Source of the DNA: Pleurotus ostreatus/Saccharomyces cerevisiae fusant
Taxonomy: Eukaryota; Opisthokonta
Direction: 5' to 3'
DNA: 18,248 nt
Assembly (NCBI GenBank): GCA_024196135.1
Contig: JAMQCK010000654.1
Coordinates: 1-18,248, forward strand
Shown one piece after another: positions 1-10,288 of this stretch (positions are counted from its first letter, which is position 1; each line of letters begins with the position of its first letter). Below the pieces are notes generated by a model. The model saw only the letters and a program-made list of their open reading frames with translations, was not told where the DNA came from and made no database searches. Both the position numbers and the translations under genes were made by a program.

Positions 1-3000
1 CCCGCACCCAGCCCGACGAGGCGACAGGCAACAGATGGCGCGCCGCCCCCGGGCGCGTTCTCCCGCGGCCCCATGGCGGCCGGCGTGCAGCGGCAGAACA
101 ATGGACCGCAATCTTCGCAGTTCGCCATGTCGCCTTTCGCGTCTTCCTCCCACTTTGCCACCCCACATGCGCCTGCGCCCATCATGCAGCAGTCCGCATT
201 CGTCCCCAACGAGCAGCCTGCATACCACTCGCCGTATGCGCCTCAGTCATACCAGCGTCAGGCGTCCTCGTCCTCCCTTCGCCCGATCGCCCCAGCATCA
301 CGCCCCAACGGGAACTCCATCATCGACCTCACCAGCTCGCCCTCTCCCCCACCCCTTGCGCGTGCTGTCAACAACAAGCTGCCGGATTCTTTGCCACCAA
401 AGACACCGGTTTGCATAGGCCAGCTAGCTGTGAAGGCCCTCATCCTGTACCCCACGCCATATACACAGCCGCAAGAAGGCGAACCGGAATGGGTGCCGGT
501 GCGACTGCAGTACGAGCGAGCTCCCCACGCGGAACACAAGGAGACTATACACATCAAGGAGCCCGGCCATCGAACAGCTTCTGGGCAAACGACCGGAGGC
601 ACGGACTTTGGCTTGGTCGAACAGAAGGTCGCGACGACGCTCGGTCCGATGCTTGGTAAAGGTCTCATTCGCCTTGACGCGCTCGTCAAAAGAATGAATA
701 CCCTCGTGAGCCCGCTCTCCTAACCCGATTGCGACGCCATCTCACTCTCCTCTAGGCACCCATTCTTGATCTCCAGCTTCTTGTGCATACACCCAAGGGA
801 AACATACCCGCTGTGGGAAACTACTTCAGCCAATGCAGCCTCTGGCTCAGTCACATGTCGGCCCCCTTCGACCTCTCGCGCCTCTCCGTCATGCACTACT
901 ACAATCCGCACGACAATCCCATGAACCCGAACTTCTATGCGCAACACGCGCAGCGTCCGTATAATGGTGGCGGCGGCGGTCGATGGAGTACCCCGGCCGT
1001 ATCGGGAAAAAGCGTCGAGGTCCAGCGAAGCCAAGTGGATGAGCTCTTCAAAAGCTTACAGGGCGGAGATAATCTGCCCGAAACGGAGCCCGGTAAGTAC
1101 CCGATCACTTACTCATCTGAAGTTATCGCTTATACAATGGTGTTCTTCCAGCCCAGGAAGTCGCGACCACCCTCTATCCTCACCAGAAGCAGGCGTTGAC
1201 CTTCCTCCTGCAACGCGAGCGCGAGATTACATGCGAGGACGGGAACTATTCGTCTTTGTGGCAACTGCGCACCAATGTGCACACTCTGCAGAAGAGCTGG
1301 TTCCATGCTGTCACGAACAAGATCGTCAACGAGGAACCAAATGAGGCTAAGAGCGCCATTCTGGCCGATGATGTTCGTACTCTTTTTCTGAACGCGTACA
1401 TTCGTCTGACAGAATTATCAGATGGGTCTAGGCAAGACGATCACTTGCGTCTCACTCATCGCGAACACGCTGAAGTCTGCCCACGCTTTCGCGAATACTC
1501 CCTTGGAACGTGCTCCTGCACCGCCAGGTAGCAACGGCGCAGACGACTACGACGGCTCGCAGTTCGCGGGCTCTGTCTGGGGCATGCCTACGCAGTACGG
1601 CGGCATATCCGCGAAGGAGAAGGCGAAGCAGCAGCGCTTGACCGAGCGCCAGCAAGCCGACTACGCGAGGTGTTGCCGCATCAAGGCGAAGAGCCGCGCG
1701 ACGCTCATCATCTGCCCGCTATCGACCGTATCCAACTGGGAGGACCAGTTCAAGGAGCACTGGCGCGGCGAGGTCCGCGTGACTGGAGGCGCGAGCGGGA
1801 CGTGCGTGCCCATCGCTTTCTCATCCATGTCCATCCAATCCGCGCCCGGCACACCGTCAGACCATTCCGTCTCTCCGTACCAGCCCGGTGGTCCGTTTAA
1901 GGTGTACGTGTACCACGGCAATGCGCGTCGTCCGGACCCCGCTTTCCTGGCGGACTTCGACGCAGTGATCACGACGTACGCGACCCTCGCTACGGAATTC
2001 TCGAAGCAGTCGAAGAGCATCGCGAATCAGGAGGCCGAGTGCGACGAGGATAGCGACAACGATAGTGGCGGTGTTGAGTACGATGAGCGCGGCAATCCTA
2101 CGCTGAGACTGCCCAAGCAGAGGGCGGGCATGAAGCGTAAGAAGCCGTGCGGTACGGCGGAGCAGCCCAGCGCGTTGCAGAGCATTCACTGGTTCCGTGT
2201 CGTGCTTGATGAGGCGCAGTGAGTAAAATTAGTTGTATGCGTCTATTTCGCTTGCTCATAATTTTAGCTGCATCAAGGAGACCAGCACCGTCGCCAGTCG
2301 TGCCTGCTGCGACCTTATGGCGGACCGTCGGTTGTGCTTGACCGGGACTCCCGTGCAGAACAAACTTGACGACGTATATGCGCTCATCAAGTTTTTGCGT
2401 CTGGAGCCTTTGGACGACAAGAATGTCTGGACGGACATGGTCGGCAGCCCCGTTAAGTTCGCCCAACCCATCGGTATCGCTCGCCTGCAGACGATCATGA
2501 AGTGCATCACTCTGCGTCGCACGAAGGAGACGAAGGCGGATGACGGTCGGAGGATCCTCAATCTGCCACCCCGCCGCGACGAGTTGCGCTACCTCAAGTT
2601 CGACGAGCAGGAGCAGACCATTTACGACGAGTTCTTCCAGTCGTCGAAGGCCGAGTTCAACGAGATGTCGGACAACAACGAGGTCATGAAGAACTACGTC
2701 GGTATCCTGCAGAAGATTCTGCGCCTTCGTCAGATCTGCGACCATTTCGAGCTCGTGCAGGATAAGGAGGCCGCCGCACAGATCTGCCCCGCGTCGTACG
2801 AGAACCTCGTCGCCGAGATCATGAGGGATGGACTCACCTTTGACCGCGCGATGGCCGTGTTTACGCTCTTCCGCGAGGCGTCGACGACGCAGTGTGTCGA
2901 GTGTGGGTATGAGCTCTGCAAGGCCAGCGAGAACACCGAGGGCTTCGACTGCGACAACCCGCCGCCCGCCAAGCGGGGCCGCAAGCCCAAGAACCCGGCA

Positions 3001-3992
3001 GGCAGCTCCCGCGGCCCGACGCGCGCCAGTAGCCCCACGTCCGCGCGCCCCATCGTCACCCGCTGCCAGCACCTCTTCTGCATCGAGTGCTACAAGCACT
3101 CCGTCTGCCCCGGCTGGCCGAGCGTCCCGCCCGACACGCGCCGCGTGTGCTCGGTGTGTCAGACGTGTCTGTCCCCCGGGGACGCCGTTGAGGTGAAGGT
3201 GGAGTGCGGCGAGGCGGCCATGGCGGCGAAGAAGAAGACGGGCAGGCGCGAGCGGAGGCAGAAGGGGTCGAACCTGGCGAACTTTAGGCCGTCGACGAAG
3301 GTGCGCGCGTTGATGGGCGACCTGATCATGTTCTCGCGGGCGAACCCGCACTCGGCGAACTACGACCCGGAGTCGATCGAGGTGCGGATGACGGACGGGC
3401 AGGGGAATGAGATCGATGAGGGCGTGACGAAGACGGTGGTCTTGTGAGTAATCTTTACCCAACTGTATTTGGGCAATGCTGACGGTCTTCGTAGCTCGCA
3501 GTGGACGACGATGCTTGATAAGATCGAGGAAGCGTTAGATGTCGCTGGCATCCGCTACGACCGCTTGGACGGTACCATGAAGCGCGACGACCGTACGCGT
3601 GCCATGGATGCGTTGAAGTACGATCCTGGCTGCGAGGTCCTGCTCGTCAGTCTGAAGGCTGGTGGCGTGGGTCTCAACCTTACTGCCGCTTCTCGCGTTT
3701 ACCTCATGGACCCTTACTGGTGCGTTTTGCCTCGTTGTGTCCCCTCCGTTGCTGACGTTATTGCAGGAATCCTGCCGTCGAGAACCAAGCCGTCGACCGT
3801 ATTCACCGTCTTGGTCAGACTCGCCCCGTCACCACCGTCAAGCTCATCATTGAGAACACCATCGAGGCGCGCCTGCTCGAGGTGCAGAAGAAGAAGACTG
3901 CGCTCGCCAACATGACGCTCGACAGGCAGAGCTTCAGCAAGGCCGAGCTTATGCAGCGCCGCATGGAAGAGCTCCAGGACCTCTTCTCCTGA
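1..3992 (+). CDS. Rad5/HLTF-type SNF2 ATPase with embedded RING finger (5' partial)
   Basis: Exons by eye: <1-705, 756-1092, 1152-1372, 1422-2218, 2268-3443, 3495-3719, 3767-3992, giving 1,228 residues in the window. The frame is open at base 1, so the true start is probably upstream; an ATG at 73 is the first internal one. Order of parts: low-complexity N-terminus with a SUMO-binding-like IIDLT (107-111); a divergent HIRAN-like region (about 137-240); Q-motif-like LYPHQKQAL; Walker A GLGKT (423-427); DEAH (684-687), whose His codon is split by an intron; LTGTP (711-715); RING cysteines and histidine from C896 to C987; lobe-2 FSQW (1079-1082); and motif VI DRIHRLGQ (1164-1171). A RING between the lobes is the hallmark of the Rad5/Rad16/HLTF/SHPRH/Uls1 group of DNA-dependent ATPases and ubiquitin ligases. 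The inferred role is nuclear DNA-damage tolerance or SUMO-linked chromatin repair. Rad5, HLTF or Uls1/Rrp2 orthology is unresolved. Confidence 0.93.
319..333 (+). other. SUMO-interacting-motif-like sequence in gene 1
   Basis: Codons 107-111 read IIDLT, followed at once by SSPSPPP. A hydrophobic I-I-x-L core next to serines fits the consensus for SUMO-interacting motifs, including phospho-regulated ones. It lies in the disordered N-terminal part of the SNF2/RING protein. Function is inferred from the motif alone. Confidence 0.5.
2893..3168 (+). other. RING finger inserted between SNF2 lobes, with extended loop
   Basis: Residues 896-987 of gene 1. Visible ligands are C896-x2-C899, C953-x-H955-x2-C958-x2-C961, then a final pair from C981/C984/C987. 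The stretch between C899 and C953 holds 53 residues, longer than the usual 9-39 of RING-HC domains. It contains a basic AKRGRKPK segment (921-928) resembling an AT-hook or nuclear localisation signal. E3 ubiquitin ligase activity is inferred from the family. Confidence 0.8.
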
Positions 3993-4306
3993 GACTCAAA
4001 GGACGCTTTCTTATCTATTCGCCTTCGCTTTCTTCTTCGTCGTCGTCGTATATCCTTCCTCTTGCCACTGTACTTTATCGACATTATCTTGTACGACCAC
4101 TGCATATTTTTACTACTTTATGCTCGCTTACATATACACCTGTGCCGGCACTGTAATAGGCAGACAGTTATAGAAACACGCGGACGAGCTTTCGACGCAA
4201 AAAGGATGTGGAATTTGCCGCTGCTAGAGACTACCGTGTACGCGTCTCTAATTGTCTATAAAATGTCTTCTGCCGAAGATCGTCTACGTAGATGGTATGT
4301 TCGAGC
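3993..4306. other. Convergent intergenic region between genes 1 and 2
   Basis: 314 bp between two stop codons facing each other. It holds the 3' ends of both transcripts and a TTC/GTC-rich stretch around 4020-4050. I see no AATAAA, gene or repeat of note. Short open frames here look like chance. Confidence 0.7.
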
Positions 4307-6656
4307 TCAGAAAGCGAAGTGCGCCGCATTCTTCCTGTGGCCGAAGAGGTATACTGCAGTAGCGAGGTGATCAGAAAGTCAGTCGAAGCTCTCAATGAAG
4401 GATGCGTACCGATAACCTGACTGACCAGCAGGCCGATAGTGACCCCACTAGAAACGCAAGTCATGCGAACAGCGAGAGTGAAGCCATCGGTGTACTGCTC
4501 CGCAGAACTATGGTACGACTGCGTGACCCCGCCCGACTGCGCGATGCCGGACTAGATGGGCTCATGAATCTTCATGAACGGAGCAATGGTCGCTATCCCG
4601 CTACGCACCGGTACTAGAAAGAGGACCCCAGTCACCATCGACGTAAAGGCCGTCCCGTGCGCGATGCGGGAGTAGAGGTTGCCCAGCATCCCTATAACGA
4701 AAGCGCCAGCGGCGGCGACCAGGTCCGGCCGGTCAGGTAGGACGGAGGCGGCTAGTCGGTTTGCCGTGTACGAACAGCACGAGAAGATGACCATGATCGG
4801 TAATTGTTTACTTCGGTATGACTGCAGGTTGTTGAGGGACGAGCATGTCGAGTATAGCGGGACGAGGAAGAACACCGTCCACCAAGGGAGCGGCTGCTTC
4901 CACCACGGCCAGTCTGGTTCTCGAAAGCAGCCTACAGGAATGTCCAGTATTTGATGTACAGGGAGGATGGCCACTCACCATGCGTCAGGTGCTGCAGCTG
5001 ATAGCTGGCCAGACTACCTGTAGAAAGTACGCCTCCAATGGGTGCGAATGGCGCGGTACCGTTGATCATGGTGAAGTGGCCATGCGTATGGTTGAGCTTG
5101 TACATGAAGGTGGCGTAGTATTCCTTGCGAGCATGGCGATCAATGACCAAGAAAATGTCAGACCCTATAGATAACCCAAAGCCCTTCTGGCGTCAGCCAC
5201 ATGATGACTTCTGAGTGGTAGACCAGCGTACCAAAAAGAGTGTGTATATGCCCCCATAGACGCTCCTGACTGACCCGCAAAAGATGTTTCTTGACATTAG
5301 TTCGAGTGAGCTCATCACTAAATCGTCTTGTCAGTCAGCGCCTCTAGTGAAGGTGCGCTCCCTTACAAACTGTGAATCCGGGGAGAACGAGAATGATCCC
5401 AGAGGAAGATATAGCATTGTAACAGAACGGATGACCTGGGATGCTGCCCAGAGCCCGAGCGACGAAAGCGACGAGAATTGTCACTGAGATCCTACGTACG
5501 TGATTAGTCAAGGTCGATAGAATTACCAAGTCCTCTTACTCGTAGACGTTCGCATACACAGAACTCTTGTTGACCGCGCTGAGCCCGAGGTATTGGAGAG
5601 TGCAAGCGCAGAGACCACTGATAATCATGTCGAGGATAGAACCGCCGAAGGAGAGCCCACAAAGAATAGTCCCCATGCAGAAAGCCAGAACACAGCGCGC
5701 AGTCAAAGGATAGATAGGACCGCGGCGTAGGAGATCATTCAGAGCGTCAGTTGCTTCCGTGACGCCAACCTTGTCGCGTAGAACGCTGCGGTAGATCAAG
5801 TGGACCTTGTGTAGAGCAGAGAGCGCAATGCGGCCAGAGACACGGACGAAGCGGGTAGTCGTGTTCCTCTCGTCGTCGCTCTTCATCGAAACGATGATGA
5901 TATTCGGGATGTAGATGAACTCTGTAGGGGAGTATGATTGGGTTACGGGGGCATAACGAGCATGGGAGGTGCTACGCACCCGCGTTGGCCTCTAAGATCC
6001 CCGAAGCGGCAGCCAGCTGGGAGTTGATCCGATGAGAAGGAGCGCCGAACGTCAGCAGAGCCTTCGCAAGCACGAGTATGAACTTCCGACGGTGGGCCAT
6101 GTCTACACCATTGTGAGCTTCAGATTGCCACAAATGCGTTCTCGCGCGCACCTTCAACATGATCGACGATATACGACCGGTATCGCGCAGGCTTCTGGAC
6201 CTTGGCAAGCGGCTTCGCGACCTGAGTAGCAGCTGAGGCAATTGTGCTCGTCGTCGCCTTGACCAAGCTAAAGGAGGGCCGCCGAGGAAGCTTGAGGATC
6301 CCCCGCTTGAATGGAGATCTGCCGTCGCCAACGAGAGTCTTGTCGGAAGATATGCTCGACGTTGACTCGTGACCAATGGTATCCTCTTGAGTACGTCGCG
6401 AGTCGCCGCATTCGCTGGTTCTCGCAGAGCCGCCACATAGCGTCGAGGCCTGGGTGCTCGAAGCCCGAGAGTGTCCAGTGCTCGAGGCGCCACCAGCCAC
6501 GCAGTCCTCAGAAGCCCGAGTCGAGTGCCTGTCATCAGAGCCCTGTTCTTCGACCAGCAATAGCGATTCAACCGAGCCCGCGCGAGAAGGCGTCCTGTTG
6601 CGTAGTCCACCAGCTTCCAAGTCGACAGTGCTCAGGAAGTTCGACGTCGAGGCCAT
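4307..6656 (-). CDS. ThrE/Prm10-like (DUF1212) multi-pass membrane transporter
   Basis: Nine exons on the minus strand: 6656-6152, 6102-5980, 5921-5540, 5491-5367, 5317-5232, 5186-4979, 4931-4609, 4551-4410, 4353-4307, giving 646 residues. The ATG at 6656 is the first after an in-frame stop and has a purine at -3 and G at +4. Residues 1-168 are Ser/Thr-rich and probably disordered and cytosolic. From residue 169 the ThrE (DUF1212) half begins with RRKFIL...FGAPSHR (GAPSHR 188-193) and IYIPNIIIVS, followed by hydrophobic spans from about 286. The ThrE_2 half contains PWWTVFFLVPLYS, GAFVIGMLGNLYSR and a VLFLVPSGIA motif formed across an intron. The C-terminus ends HFAF. Fungal members such as yeast Prm10 fuse two parts that are separate in some bacterial exporters (ThrE, YjjP/YjjB). 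Amino-acid or organic-acid export is inferred; the substrate is unknown. The last exon is only 47 nt. Confidence 0.92.
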
Positions 6657-7071
6657 ATCCTGCGTCCAAGGATGCGAGCGCGCAGCAAAAGCCCCACTCC
6701 CGACGCGGGCGCCGATCCCGAGCTAAATGAGCGTTGGGGACAAGTTGACCCTGGACTTGGGAGGAGCCGATCGCGGTTGGCCATAAACGACGGAGGTGGA
6801 GATCGTCTGCGCGGAACCTTTCAGCATCAGATCACTCGGTCTACTCGGGCTGCAACTAAGTGCGAAGAACGCAAGGCAGAAAATAGATTATGTGTTTATA
6901 TACAAAGCGAAGGCGAAGGCAAGACGAGGCAAGGCAAGGGGGCTGGCAATATGGACAAGGTTCTGGAGCCGATACACAGTTACACAGGAAAAAAAAGACC
7001 GAGGCAATATACGAGCCAGTGTTCGACCGCATCGTGTAGTCGACGGCCTCTTACGATTATCCTTTCTCCCT
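6657..7071. other. Intergenic region: promoter of gene 2 and 3' end of gene 3
   Basis: 415 bp between two minus-strand genes. It must hold the 3' UTR of the zinc-cluster gene and the promoter of the transporter gene. A TATATAAA lies at 6902-6895 on the minus strand, and a purine-rich run of imperfect GAAGGC/GAGGCAAG units lies at about 6907-6940. Plus-strand open frames across it have no recognisable content. Confidence 0.6.
6895..6902 (-). promoter_or_regulatory. TATA-box candidate for gene 2
   Basis: TATATAAA reads on the minus strand about 240 nt before the ATG at 6656. That is somewhat far for a direct core promoter unless the 5' UTR is long, so this is a candidate only. Confidence 0.35.
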
Positions 7072-10000
7072 TCACCAAATCTGCGGCGCCGGCGGCATAT
7101 ACTCGTTCGGCAGCAGATACGCGTTCATCCCCTCCTGCGAGAACCTCTGGCCCCCAAGCGTCTGGTCCGAGATCCACACCGGCAGCTGCTCGCTCGCAGT
7201 CCGCTGGTACCTGTCCCAGATGTGCTCCGCATCCATCGGGTAGTGGTGGTACCCCTGCTGCACCGCGGCCTGCATCTGCGCATCAGTCTGCTGTGGGCGG
7301 TTCCCGAAGGTCGGCGAGGAGCCCTCGGACGGCTGGCTGCTGGGCGGCATGAGGGCGGGGTCAATGAGGGGGCGAGCCTCGCGCATGGACGAAGGCGAGA
7401 GCGACTTGCGCTTGTCGCGCGATCTCTTGAGCATGAGCTGGAGGGTGAGTGCGTAGCGCTTGGCAGGAACTATTGGGCCTCTTCAGCATGACGAACCTGC
7501 AACGGAGAGAGCAGTACTCACTCTGAGCCATGAGCTCAGCAAGACGCTCGACCTGGTGGAGGATAGACTCCGGGTCGCATTCGCTCGGGCTGCATGATGG
7601 TGAGCAACGGGCCAGTACAAAATCTCTTGTTCACACTCACAAAAGACGCGCCAAGCGCAGAAGGAATGACCCAGCAAAGGTCGCCGTCACATGCGTGTAG
7701 TGCACCGCATATCTCATCCCCTCCCTATACGACGGCGAGTTGATCGTAATGTCCAAAATCTGGATCGCAATATTGATCGACCGCACGGCCAGCTCCCTCT
7801 GCAGCGGGTGCATATTCCGCACGTCCTCTGGCCCATCGATACCACGCAGCGCCGTGGCATTGTGGAACAGCTCAGCGTGGAGTTGCTGGATCTGCAGACT
7901 TTGCCTGTAGAAGGCTACTGGAAGATGAGCCTTCACCTGGTGCGTGTGAGAGCGGCAACTCACCTGCATCTTCGTACTTCTGGGAGAAGGCCTGGTCCCA
8001 GGTGGCGTACCAGGCGCGGAAGTCGAGGTCGGCCTTCCGGAGGGTCTCGAAGTCGTCCTCGCGGATGGGCGACTCACTGGGGGAGAGCGCGTTGTGCACG
8101 CGCTCGCGGATGACCATGAGCTCGAGGGTGGAGACGAGGCGCATGTCGTCTTCGATGGCGGACGGGTGCTGGAGAAGGGCACGACCGTGACGGATGCTGT
8201 CGTCCTCCTTCAGTACGGCAGGACGACCTGTGCCGTACGAGAGCTGGTGCTCAAACAGGTAGAGCGTGAACCAGGTGCGAGTAGCAGTAACGAGATCCTT
8301 GTCCTGGACAGGGTCAACCTTGTTTGCCGTGATGCGCTTCAGGAGCTTCGGCCAGGCCTTGTGCATAGCTATAGCAGGGATGAGTATCGTTTGACCACCC
8401 CTCTTCAGGTTTACTTACAGCACTCCATAGCCATCCTCACTGCGTGACCGCCGCTAAGCCACCCGTTCTCCGCCCAACCGGAGACCAAGACTGGAACTAT
8501 GTGAGCAGAACGCTAGCTCAAGAGGGACTGATGCATACTCATGGACTGGACGGCTTCGAACCGAGTGACCGGCGAGAAGAGGGTCGCGCACGAGATCGAC
8601 TGAACCTCCTCCAAGCATCTGAGGTAGGTCTCGCTGGGCTTGCCTCCGCCGTCCCTCACTCCTGCAGCGACCATGCAAATCGCGTCCACCGCGAAGGGGG
8701 AGCGACGGTGCAGTTCATCGAATGTGTCAACGTGAGGGTCGAACACCGGCCTGGAGACGATGAGTACTTCATGATCACCAGAATAGAGTACGCTAAATAC
8801 GCACAGGAAGGTGGAGCAGCCGTGATAGAAACTGCATTGGATGTGAGTACATTTCGTACACGGCTCGGACCTCGCGCTCACATCTGGAACAGCTCGCGCG
8901 CCTCTTCTTCGGTAATGATCTTCTTCGTAACCACTGACGCGAAGATGAGGACACACGTCGCGTAGAAGGACGACAAGAGCCTACCATCGGGGAACATGGG
9001 ACCTTGCTTGTGCCTCAGCTTGCGCTTCTTTGCGGGGCGACTCCCCTCTCCCGGCTTGCCGCCATTCTGCGGATCAGAAGCATCCCCATTCTCCTGAAGC
9101 TTCCGGGTCAGCACTCGTCAGTATGCGCACTCGTCGGGTCTCACGATGGCAGCGCGCTCGATTGCAACATCCGCTAGCCCGCGCAGGACCTCCCACGGCG
9201 CCACGAGCCCGGACGCGGGCAGCTCGTCGCCCGCCTCTTCCTCCTGGTCGCTCGAGTCGGCGCTGACGGGCCTCTTTGTGCCCGCCTGGACAGCAGGTGC
9301 CAGGGGCCGGTTGTCTGTCGCGGATTGTGCGGTGAGTACTTCGGCCGGTGCGATAGAAGCCAAAGCCAAACTCTAACCTTGAACACCCGCGGGCGGCGGG
9401 CCGTGCGCCGGACCTTGGGGCGGCGGCTGGGGACCGCTGAAGGCGTACCCGACGGGCGTCTGAGGCGAGTACTCCGCCGGAGCCTGGGGGACCATAGGGT
9501 ACTGGCCCGGACGGATGCCGGCGGGGGGCGGCCCCATCGTCGGAGGGACAGGTGGCATGTAACCAGGCGGCTGCGGATGACCCGCCGTCGGCGTCGAGAG
9601 CGTAGGGGACGGCTGGGGGTACGGCGCCTGCGGGTAAGGGGAACGCGCAATCTGTCCCCCACCACGCAAAAGCGCGACCAGTTCGTACATGGTGTCGCGC
9701 ATGGCCATCTGAGTGCGGCTGAGGTCGGCGACATGGGCTTCGAGGCTGCGAATGCGTCTGCGACACCGCGTCAGTCAATGTACGGCTCGACGGTCCGGGT
9801 GGCTGGATGGACTCACTCAAGTCCTGCCTCGCCCGTCAGGCTGGCCTCCTTGGACGGCTTCTCGAACAGACATTCGAGGCCGGTGTTGCGGCAGCGACGA
9901 CAAGGGGGATTATCGGCGCCTTCGCAGCGCATTTTCTGCTTCCTGCAGGCATTCTCGGGGGTAATGAGCAACTGGGGGTATGTTCACGGTGTAAACGACT

Positions 10001-10179
10001 CACGCAGGCACCTAGATAGTCGGACGGTGAGTAAAGGCTCAGAGAAGGGAAGAGGGGCACGTACGAGGAACTCGGTTCAACGTCTTCACAGCGGGCTTCG
10101 TCTCCTTGGCCCGTTCATCGACAAGCATTTCCTCCTGCTTCCTCAGGCGCGGGTCGAAAGGATCGCCGTTGTTCATCAT
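7072..10179 (-). CDS. Zn2Cys6 transcription factor, PrtT-like, with fungal-specific TF domain
   Basis: Fourteen minus-strand exons: 10179-10065, 10011-10004, 9953-9817, 9757-9378, 9314-9145, 9093-8985, 8933-8882, 8831-8805, 8750-8539, 8490-8419, 8368-7964, 7917-7641, 7589-7522, 7469-7072; 809 residues. Two tandem ATGs open the frame (10179, 10176); an in-frame TAA lies 21 nt upstream. The zinc cluster is C41, C44, C51, C59, C62 and C69, with basic RKQKMR inside. A linker and short coiled coil (RIRSLEAHVADL) follow, then a Pro/Gln-rich region of about 90 residues, a KKRKLRHK nuclear signal (292-299), and the fungal-specific TF middle domain (about 305-600) with VFDPH, SETYLRCLEE, LYLFEHQLSYGTGRP and DDMRLVST. 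The middle domain resembles what is annotated as PrtT, the Aspergillus activator of secreted proteases. That target is inference; other regulons are possible. Acceptors at 7470 (TAG or a nearby GAG) and 8491 have in-frame alternatives. Confidence 0.9.
10004..10011 (-). other. 8-nt microexon of the zinc-cluster gene
   Basis: Between a GTACGT-to-CTAG intron (10064-10012) and a GTGAGT-to-CGAG intron (10003-9954), the 8 nt GTGCCTGC complete an Arg codon and encode Ala and the first zinc-cluster cysteine (C41). Including it yields RACNACRKQKMRC, the expected C-x2-C-x6-C. Other splice combinations I tried lose the frame or the motif. Confidence 0.7.
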
Positions 10180-10288
10180 GGGGTCCAGGATGAGGAGTTA
10201 CGGGGTCTAAACCGAGGGAACGACGAAAGCGCGAATCGACCGTGGTGGAAGAGGACAAGATCGTTCGCAGGTCTGGCATGTGGCACAT
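10115..10288 (-). other. Possible overlapping upstream ORF of the zinc-cluster gene
   Basis: An ATG at 10288 opens a 57-codon frame that runs past the main ATG (10179) in another frame and ends at 10115. If the 5' leader includes it, it would oppose initiation at the main start. The transcription start is unknown. Confidence 0.3.

Noticed and set aside
2098..3462. 454-codon open frame on the minus strand
   Set aside because: It lies opposite the conserved helicase and RING exons and arises from their GC-rich third positions. Its product is Arg/Leu-rich with no domain.
3993..4306. Extra small gene between genes 1 and 2
   Set aside because: The only frames are short, lack homology, and one minus frame is read-through of the transporter's last intron before its true final exon.
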